Of a DNA stretch of 48,739 bases, positions 42,956-48,739 are shown piece by piece. A program made the position numbers and the translations under genes. Source of the DNA: Planctomycetota bacterium (GTDB lineage: Bacteria > Planctomycetota > Planctomycetia > Pirellulales > UBA1268). The stretch is from the NCBI GenBank assembly GCA_029978905.1, contig JAPOIM010000027.1:1-48739 (forward strand), given 5' to 3'. The notes beneath the pieces were generated by a model. That model saw only the letters and a list, made by a program, of their open reading frames with translations. It was not told the DNA's origin and did not search any database. Position 1 is the first letter of the stretch. Every line of letters starts with the position of its first letter.

Positions 42956-44473
42956 CTAGCGGATGGACTTCTCCGGGAGCGCGGTGCCGATGCCTTCGTC
43001 GAGGGGCATGGCATCTTTCGCCGGATCGATCCCCACATGCGTGAGGGCACGCTCCAGCCGCGCCTGCATATCGGCAATCGTGGCGGCGTGTGCTGGGTCG
43101 GCAATCAGGTTACGACTTTCACCCGGGTCTGCCTGGATGTCGTAGAGTTCGGCCATGTGCCGGTCGTCGCTGCCGTCGCCGTGGGGGTAGCGAATGTACT
43201 TGAAGCGGTCTCCACGCACGGCTCGAACGTTGGGCGTGTAGGGAAACTGCTTCTCGTAGTTGTATTCGTAGAGCCACTCGGTGCGCCATGCGGGTGGCGT
43301 TTTCGAGACGAGCGGCCGGATCGACCGTCCGTGGATGTCTTCCATCGGCTCCGCTCCGGCCGCGTCGAGGATCGTCGGTGCAACGTCGGTGGTGAGCACC
43401 TGCTGAGGCACGCGAATCGGGCCGGTGTCGCGGGTCCATGTGGGGTAACGGATCAGCATTGGCACGCGGATGCTCGCCTCGTGGGCCGTTCGCTTATCCA
43501 CCATTCCATGTTCCCCTTCAAGCAGTCCGTTGTCGCCGAGAAACACAAACATCGTGTTGTCGAGTTCGCCGGTTTCGGCCAGCCAGTCGAGCAGCCGGCC
43601 CACGCTGTCATCGACCGAGAGGATCGTGCCCCAGTACGCCCGCACCATGCGAGCGAAGTCGACCACGCCGCTCGCCTTGTCGTTGGGGAACTCTTTTCGC
43701 CACTCAAAGATTGGCCCGTAGATGCCATGCCAGGTGGAGAGCCGCTGCGTGATCCAATCAGGCTTGTCAGCAAGATTGAACGAGGAGTGCGGGTAGTTGA
43801 CTTCCACGTCGTCGAAGGTGTGGGCGTATTTCTCTTCCGGGAAGTAGAAGCTGTGCGGCGCCTTCTGGCCGATCATCAACATGAAGGGCTTGCTGTCGTC
43901 GGACTTCTGATGGTCTGCCATCCACGACAGCGACATGTCGGTAACGACTGTGGTGTAGTAGCCGGGCACGACTCTGCGATCTTTGCCGTTGAAGTTGAAC
44001 TCGGTGTCGAAGTACTTGCCCTGGCCTTTGTGTGTCACGAAGTAGTTGAAGCCTGGGCGTGGTGCGTCGCTTTCCTCGCCCATGTGCCACTTGCCGATGT
44101 AGGCCGTTTCGTAGCCCGCCTGCTGCAGCCGCCTCGGGAAGCTGTCGAGGTCCACTGGGTAGTCGGTAAAGTTGCTGGTCACCCCGTGGGTGTGGGCGTA
44201 GAGGCCACTGAGAATTGTGGCACGGCTCGGCGAGCAGAGGCTCGTCGTGCAAAACATGTTTTCAAAGTAGATCCCCTCGCTGGCGAGGCGGTCGATGTTC
44301 GGGGTTTTTAGGTGTGGATGGCCGGCGCAGGAGAGGGCGTTCCAGCGGATGTCGTCGCAGAGCATCACGATGATGTTTGGCTGGCGGGCGATGGCCGGAG
44401 CCGACGAGGCCACCAGCAGGCAAAACGCCGAAAAAACGGTGATCCAGAGCGAGGCGAGGCGTGGGTGCGTCAT
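42956..44473 (-). CDS. Sulfatase (CSPSR type)
   Basis: A 505-residue secreted arylsulfatase-family protein. A signal peptide (1-30) is followed by [20 protein letters not shown], a CSPSR motif with formylglycine Cys80, and GKWHMGEE. Other metal- and sulfate-site residues appear as [15 protein letters not shown]. The overall pattern resembles heparan/mucin- or choline-sulfatase-like enzymes, but the substrate is unknown. It is on the strand opposite the next sulfatase, and the two are divergent across 223 bases, which suggests shared regulation. It is convergent with DUF1501. Confidence 0.93.
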   Translation of the reverse strand: MTHPRLASLWITVFSAFCLLVASSAPAIARQPNIIVMLCDDIRWNALSCAGHPHLKTPNIDRLASEGIYFENMFCTTSLCSPSRATILSGLYAHTHGVTSNFTDYPVDLDSFPRRLQQAGYETAYIGKWHMGEESDAPRPGFNYFVTHKGQGKYFDTEFNFNGKDRRVVPGYYTTVVTDMSLSWMADHQKSDDSKPFMLMIGQKAPHSFYFPEEKYAHTFDDVEVNYPHSSFNLADKPDWITQRLSTWHGIYGPIFEWRKEFPNDKASGVVDFARMVRAYWGTILSVDDSVGRLLDWLAETGELDNTMFVFLGDNGLLEGEHGMVDKRTAHEASIRVPMLIRYPTWTRDTGPIRVPQQVLTTDVAPTILDAAGAEPMEDIHGRSIRPLVSKTPPAWRTEWLYEYNYEKQFPYTPNVRAVRGDRFKYIRYPHGDGSDDRHMAELYDIQADPGESRNLIADPAHAATIADMQARLERALTHVGIDPAKDAMPLDEGIGTALPEKSIR

Positions 44474-44581
44474 CGAGCCAGTGACCTTCTGTGCAGAGAA
44501 AGCGAAATAAGCGTCGTGGAACGCAGGGTACCACTGATCATGCGAGCACGCGAGCAGCGCATTGCCTCCAGGCAGCCTCTT

Positions 44582-44593
44582 GAAACGCGTTTC
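44582..44593. promoter_or_regulatory. 12-bp perfect palindrome between divergent sulfatases
   Basis: GAAACGCGTTTC is a perfect 12-bp palindrome in the middle of the 223-base gap between the two sulfatase start codons. It could be an operator for a dimeric regulator that controls both. A chance palindrome cannot be excluded. Confidence 0.4.
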
Positions 44594-44696
44594 TTTTCTG
44601 GCGGAGGCGCGCAGTCGGTCTGAGTGCGTTTGGAGGGACCGTTAGACTGATGGCGTTGGCGGAGTTGACTCTGAAGCCGAAGGGGGCGTGGTGGTG

Positions 44697-46160
44697 ATGT
44701 GGCGAGCGATGATGTGGTGTGCCGCAGGGTTGCTGAGCCTCATTGCGATGTGGTCTTCCGGAGCCGCTGCCTCCGGGCCGCCGAACATCGTGCTGATCGT
44801 GTCTGACGATCAGGGCTACAACGACCTCGGGCTGCTCGGCAATGGCATTCAAACGCCCGCCCTCGATCGACTGGCCCGCGAAGGCATACGGTTGACGAAC
44901 TTCTATGTGGCCTGGCCCGCCTGCACGCCGTCGCGAGGCGCCTTGCTCACGGGGCGTTATCCGCAGCGAAACGGTCTCTACGACATGATTCGCAACGAAG
45001 CCCCCGACTATGGCAAGAAATACGAGCCTGCCGAGTATGAGGTGACGCTCGAGCGGATCATCGGCATGGACACGCGGGAGGTGATGATTCCGCAGCTGCT
45101 GAAGCAGGCGGGGTATCGCACGGCGGTGTTCGGCAAGTGGGATGGTGGCTCCCTCCAGCGTTTTCTGCCAACCTCGCGCGGGTTCGATGAGTTTTACGGA
45201 TTTGTGAACACCGGCATCGACTATTACACGCACGAGCGGTATGGCGTGCCGAGCATGTACCGCAACGAGGCTCCCACCGAAAAAGACAAAGGCACCTACT
45301 GCACGTATCTGTTTGAGCGGGAGGCGGTGCGATTTGCGAATGACTGCCTGAACGAGCCCTCGCGGCCGTTCTTTCTCTACCTCCCTTTTAACGCTCCGCA
45401 CGGCTCGTCGGCGCTCGATCCGAGCATCCGCTCCACCGTGCAGGCCCCCGAGGCGTTCCAGACGCTCTATCCACCGGTAACGCCGGAAACACGTGAAGTG
45501 GAGAACTACCGCTACGGTGGACCTGCGACCGTGGTCACGCCTGAGGCCCGCAAGCGCGACTACCGTGCGGCGGTGACGTGCATGGATGCCGCGATCGGCA
45601 GCGTGCTCACGTTGCTCGAAGAACGCGGTGTGCTTGATGACACGATCGTTGTTTTTTTCTCCGACAACGGCGGTTCCGGCGGGGCTGATAACACGCCGCT
45701 CCGCGGACGGAAGGGGCAGCTGTGGGAGGGGGGCGTCCGCGTGCCATGTTTGGTGCGGTGGCCCCATGGCAACGTGCCCGCGGGCCGCGTCAGCGATGCG
45801 TTTCTCACGTCGCTTGAAGTGTTGCCCAGCCTCCTGGCGGCTGCGGCGGTGACGGCCCCGGCCGATCTGGTGCTCGATGGTTACGACTGGTGGCCGACGC
45901 TGCGAGGAGAAACGTCGTCGCCCCGGCAGGCGATGTTTTGGCAGCGGCAGGACGACGTCGCCGCCCGCGTGGGGAGTTGGAAGCTCGTGCGGCAAGGGGC
46001 GGAGAAGCCGCGGCTCTACAATCTCGAAATCGATGTCGGCGAACGCACCGACCTCGCGGCCGAACGTCCTGCTCAGCTTCACGAGATGAACCAAGCAGTG
46101 ATACGGTGGCAGTCAGAAATGGCCGAGTCTCCGGTACGGGGGCCTTTTCGAAATTACTAG
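44697..46160 (+). CDS. Arylsulfatase (CTPSR type)
   Basis: The ATG at 44697 has AGGGGG ten bases upstream; in-frame GTGs at 44688-44694 are too close to that site. A 487-residue secreted sulfatase with a signal peptide to about residue 28, PPNIVLIVSDDQGYNDLG, a CTPSR motif (Cys76), GKWDGGSL, and FFSDNGGSGGADNTPLRG. The CTPSR motif fits the S1 family; the exact sugar substrate cannot be read. A threonine synthase gene follows 50 bases later on the same strand. It is divergent from the 42956-44473 sulfatase. Confidence 0.93.
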   Translation: MWRAMMWCAAGLLSLIAMWSSGAAASGPPNIVLIVSDDQGYNDLGLLGNGIQTPALDRLAREGIRLTNFYVAWPACTPSRGALLTGRYPQRNGLYDMIRNEAPDYGKKYEPAEYEVTLERIIGMDTREVMIPQLLKQAGYRTAVFGKWDGGSLQRFLPTSRGFDEFYGFVNTGIDYYTHERYGVPSMYRNEAPTEKDKGTYCTYLFEREAVRFANDCLNEPSRPFFLYLPFNAPHGSSALDPSIRSTVQAPEAFQTLYPPVTPETREVENYRYGGPATVVTPEARKRDYRAAVTCMDAAIGSVLTLLEERGVLDDTIVVFFSDNGGSGGADNTPLRGRKGQLWEGGVRVPCLVRWPHGNVPAGRVSDAFLTSLEVLPSLLAAAAVTAPADLVLDGYDWWPTLRGETSSPRQAMFWQRQDDVAARVGSWKLVRQGAEKPRLYNLEIDVGERTDLAAERPAQLHEMNQAVIRWQSEMAESPVRGPFRNY

Positions 46161-46210
46161 GCGGAACCCAGCTTTGCGTCTCACGCCGCGGGACACGTAC
46201 GATCTCTGTC

Positions 46211-47461
46211 ATGCAACTTGACGAAAACCTCACCGCAACACACCAATCTTTCGTGAGCCATCTTGAGTGCGGTCTGGATCGAGATTCGTATCCTGCCGAC
46301 CAGATTCACGGGCTCTCCAAGGCGGGGCGGCCGCTGCTCGTGCGGTACGACCTCGAGGCGATCAGCGCGGCGCTCACGAAAGAAATGCTCGCCCGCCGGC
46401 CGGCCGGACTGTGGCGGTATCGCGAGTTTTTGCCAGTCCGCTCCCCGCAGAACATCGTCAGCCTCGGTGAGTGTGAAACGCCGCTGATTCGCTTGCCAAC
46501 GCTTGAGCGAGGGGCCGGGCAGCTGATCGTGAAAGATGAGAGCCGGCTGCCCACGGGATCGTTTAAGGCGCGGGGCCTGTGCATGGCAGTCTCGATGGCC
46601 CGCGAACTCGGGATCACGCGGGTTGCGATGCCCACCAATGGCAATGCGGGGGCGGCCTTGGCCGCCTACGCCAGCCGAGCGGGCCTCGAGGCGTTCGTGT
46701 TCTGCCCTGAAGACACGCCTGAGATCAACGTACGTGAAATCGCCGCGCAAGGCGCAAAGGTGTGGCGAGTCAACGGTTTGATCAACGATTGCGGGCGGAT
46801 CGTCGGGGAAGGCAAAGAGTCGTGCGGCTGGTTTGACTTCTCGACGCTGAAGGAGCCCTATCGCATTGAAGGCAAGAAGACGATGGGCCTCGAACTCGCC
46901 GACCAACTCGGCTGGACCGTGCCCGACGTGATCTTCTATCCCACCGGTGGGGGCACCGGTCTGATCGGGATGTGGAAAGCCTTTCGAGAGTTGCAGACGA
47001 TTGGCTGGCTGGGGGAGAAGTTGCCACGGATGGTGGCCGTGCAGGCGGAAGGGTGTGCCCCGATCGTGAAGGCCTTCGAGGCGGGCACGCGCCATGCGGA
47101 GCTGTGGCCCAACGCCCACACAATCGCTGCCGGGATTCGCGTGCCCGTGGCGGTGGGAGATTTTCTGATTCTCGATGCGGTGCGGGAGAGTGGTGGCTTT
47201 GCTGTTTCGGTGAGCGATGAGGCGATTTCGCACGCGCTCGCTGAGGTGGCCAACCGCGAAGGGCTGCTGCTCTGTCCGGAAGGGGCGGCGACTTATGCCG
47301 CATGGCAGCAGGCGCTTGAGGCCGGGCAGGTTCGCCCGGAGGAGACATGCGTGCTCTTTAATTGTGCCAGTGGGCTGAAGTACGCGTTGCCGCCCGCCAA
47401 TGCACACATCGATTGCAACGACCCGACCGCGGTGGCCGAGTTGGCTGCGCGGCTGAAGTAA
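46211..47461 (+). CDS. thrC: Threonine synthase, PLP-dependent
   Basis: A 416-residue cytosolic enzyme from the ATG at 46211. ECETPLIRLPTLE, KDESRLPTGSFKARG (PLP Lys119), PTNGNAGAALAAYASRAG, FYPTGGGTGLIGMWKAF and CPEGAATYAAW are fold-type II PLP enzyme blocks. It converts O-phosphohomoserine to threonine; a threonine-synthase-like paralogue with another substrate is possible. It lies between two sulfatases, a context that does not suggest an amino-acid operon. The following sulfatase starts nine bases after its stop and probably shares its mRNA. Confidence 0.85.
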   Translation: MQLDENLTATHQSFVSHLECGLDRDSYPADQIHGLSKAGRPLLVRYDLEAISAALTKEMLARRPAGLWRYREFLPVRSPQNIVSLGECETPLIRLPTLERGAGQLIVKDESRLPTGSFKARGLCMAVSMARELGITRVAMPTNGNAGAALAAYASRAGLEAFVFCPEDTPEINVREIAAQGAKVWRVNGLINDCGRIVGEGKESCGWFDFSTLKEPYRIEGKKTMGLELADQLGWTVPDVIFYPTGGGTGLIGMWKAFRELQTIGWLGEKLPRMVAVQAEGCAPIVKAFEAGTRHAELWPNAHTIAAGIRVPVAVGDFLILDAVRESGGFAVSVSDEAISHALAEVANREGLLLCPEGAATYAAWQQALEAGQVRPEETCVLFNCASGLKYALPPANAHIDCNDPTAVAELAARLK

Positions 47462-47470
47462 GGAGGGGAG

Positions 47471-48739
47471 ATGAAACAGATGCTGGTGGGAGCCGTCATT
47501 GCGGCGGTGGTCTTGTGCGGCGTGATGCGGGCTGAGGCCGCGGAGAACACTCGGCCGAACGTCGTCTACATCATGGCCGACGAACTGGGGTATTACGAAC
47601 TCTCCTGCCTTGGGAACCCACATCTGAAAACCCCACGGCTCGATCAGATGGCTGCCGAAGGCATGCGGTTCACCTCAGCGCTCGCCGGCTCGTCGGTCTG
47701 TGCGCCCACGCGGTGCTGCTTCCTCACCGGAAAGCACAGCGGCCACACGTCGGTGCGGTCCAACGGCGGAGGGACGCCGCTGCGTGCGGACGAAGCCACG
47801 ATCGGTTCGCTGTTGAAAACGGCCGGCTACGCAACCGGCGGGTTTGGGAAATGGGGCTGTGGGGGTCGTGGCTCGACCGGCGTGCCGGAACAGCATGGCT
47901 TCGACGTGTTTCTCGGCTACTACGATCAGGTGCATGCTCACAGCTACTACCCGCCCTACATCGTGCGAAACAGCGAAGAGATGCCGCTCGCGAACAACCG
48001 TGGCGGCAGCGACGGGGAAACCTATTCTCACTATGTGATCGTCGATGCCGCGAAGCAGTTCATTCGCGACCACCAGGACGAGCCCTTCTTCTGCTACATG
48101 CCGATCACGCCTCCGCATGGGATTTTCGACATTCCCGATGACGATCCTGCTTGGGCGCTCTTTCGCGACGAGCCGTGGCCTGAGCAGGCGAGGCGGTATG
48201 CAGCCATGGTGAACATGGTCGATCGCCAGGTGGGGGAGGTGCTCGACCTGCTGAAGGAGCTTGGGCTGGAAGAGAACACGCTCGTGTTTTTCAGTGGCGA
48301 CAATGGCGGGGCGGATTACTTCTCGAGCAAGGAGCATCCGCGTGGCATCCACGGAGCCAACGTCGATCCGATGACGGGCGTGGAGTACCGCGGTAAGAAA
48401 GGAAACCTCTACGAGGGGGGCCTGCGGGTGCCGATGATCGCTCGCTGGCCAGGGCGGATCGCGCCCGGGCAGGTGAGCGACCTGCTCTGGTATTTCCCGG
48501 ATGTTCTGCCGACCGTACTCGAGGTGGCGGGGGTGGAGGTGCCGGCGGATGTCGATGGAATGTCGATTGTGCCGGAGCTCGTTGGGGCGCAAGCGGCCGG
48601 TCGGGAGCAGCCGACCCACGACTATCTCTACTGGGAACTCAGCGGGCAGACGGCGATTCGTGAGGGAGACCTGAAGGCGATCCAGCCTGGCGAGAAACGC
48701 GCCTGGGAACTGTATGACCTGCGCGTCGATCCCAGCGAG
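47471..48739 (+). CDS. Sulfatase (CAPTR type), partial at right edge
   Basis: The ATG at 47471 has GGAGGGGAG upstream, nine bases after the thrC stop. The 423 visible codons have a signal peptide (about 1-24) and the CAPTR motif with formylglycine Cys77. FFSGDNGGADYF supplies further metal-site residues. The first metal block is ADELGYYELS rather than the usual DDxGYGD, so one Asp is Glu. The frame is open at 48739, and the C-terminus is outside the window. It is the fourth sulfatase of the window. The substrate is unknown. Confidence 0.92.
   Translation, partial: MKQMLVGAVIAAVVLCGVMRAEAAENTRPNVVYIMADELGYYELSCLGNPHLKTPRLDQMAAEGMRFTSALAGSSVCAPTRCCFLTGKHSGHTSVRSNGGGTPLRADEATIGSLLKTAGYATGGFGKWGCGGRGSTGVPEQHGFDVFLGYYDQVHAHSYYPPYIVRNSEEMPLANNRGGSDGETYSHYVIVDAAKQFIRDHQDEPFFCYMPITPPHGIFDIPDDDPAWALFRDEPWPEQARRYAAMVNMVDRQVGEVLDLLKELGLEENTLVFFSGDNGGADYFSSKEHPRGIHGANVDPMTGVEYRGKKGNLYEGGLRVPMIARWPGRIAPGQVSDLLWYFPDVLPTVLEVAGVEVPADVDGMSIVPELVGAQAAGREQPTHDYLYWELSGQTAIREGDLKAIQPGEKRAWELYDLRVDPSE

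Noticed and set aside
42902-44311. 469-codon plus-strand open frame opposite the sulfatase at 42956-44473
   Set aside because: No recognisable domain and overlaps a well-supported sulfatase on the other strand.
44538-46094. 518-codon minus-strand open frame opposite the arylsulfatase
   Set aside because: An antisense shadow in G+C-rich sequence; the plus strand carries a complete sulfatase with its active-site motif.
46181-47623. 480-codon minus-strand open frame opposite thrC
   Set aside because: His/Arg-rich shadow; thrC on the plus strand has all the PLP-enzyme blocks.
1-48739. tRNA, rRNA, CRISPR arrays, insertion sequences and prophage genes
   Set aside because: Looked for cloverleaf-like arms, regular spaced repeats and transposase or integrase motifs; none was seen by eye.

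Overview
The window looks like a chromosomal segment of a planctomycete, probably of the Pirellulales type. The evidence is gene content: paired DUF1549/DUF1553 cytochromes with DUF1501 or WD40 partners, a DUF1552/DUF1592 pair, four secreted sulfatases, two DUF6807 (PmoA-like) proteins, a DUF1080 hydrolase and many Sec or Tat signal peptides. No rRNA, tRNA, CRISPR array, transposase or phage gene was seen. Coding is dense, on both strands, in short operons. No stretch longer than about 240 bases lacks a called gene.

Layout. 1-6188 (minus): a 1250-residue WD40 protein followed by a DUF1549/DUF1553 cytochrome that runs off the left edge. 6405-14080: a carbohydrate-use region with DUF6428, two DUF6807 proteins, a DUF5060-type glycosidase, a frameshifted ThuA-domain gene, a small lipoprotein and a sialate O-acetylesterase. 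14104-16492 (minus): a receiver-GGDEF-GAF-HD-GYP c-di-GMP protein and a possible small membrane protein. 16728-23584 (plus): a four-gene operon of DUF1080, DUF1552, DUF1592 cytochrome and a regulator-propeller/helical-toroid fusion joined by overlapping stop/start codons. 23615-29687: an Ntn-type amidase, a secreted alpha/beta hydrolase, a sulfatase with an extra C-terminal sandwich domain, and a secreted tandem DUF3395-like protein. 29710-34047: a surface-glycan island with GT25 glycosyltransferase, PP-loop ATP pyrophosphatase-like protein, polysaccharide pyruvyl transferase and MurF-like ligase. 34078-38672 (minus): terpene-cyclase-fold repeat protein, HlyD-like adaptor, CbiX/SirB-type chelatase and a parallel beta-helix protein. 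38884-42945 (plus): a 2OG-Fe(II) oxygenase, then a DUF1549/DUF1553-DUF1501 pair. 42956-48739: three sulfatases and a threonine synthase; the last sulfatase runs off the right edge.

Taken together, most genes fit uptake and extracellular breakdown of sulfated, acetylated and otherwise decorated polysaccharides (sulfatases, esterases, DUF5060, DUF6807, DUF1080, ThuA, beta-helix) alongside periplasmic c-type cytochrome proteins of unknown physiological role. The most promising undescribed element is the 29.7-34.0 kb glycan island. It combines an ATP-pyrophosphatase-like enzyme and a MurF-like ligase, both carrying Cys clusters, with a pyruvyl transferase. A possible anti-Shine-Dalgarno leader RNA lies in front of the TTG-initiated PP-loop gene. 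All functions are read from sequence motifs by eye; no database search was run.
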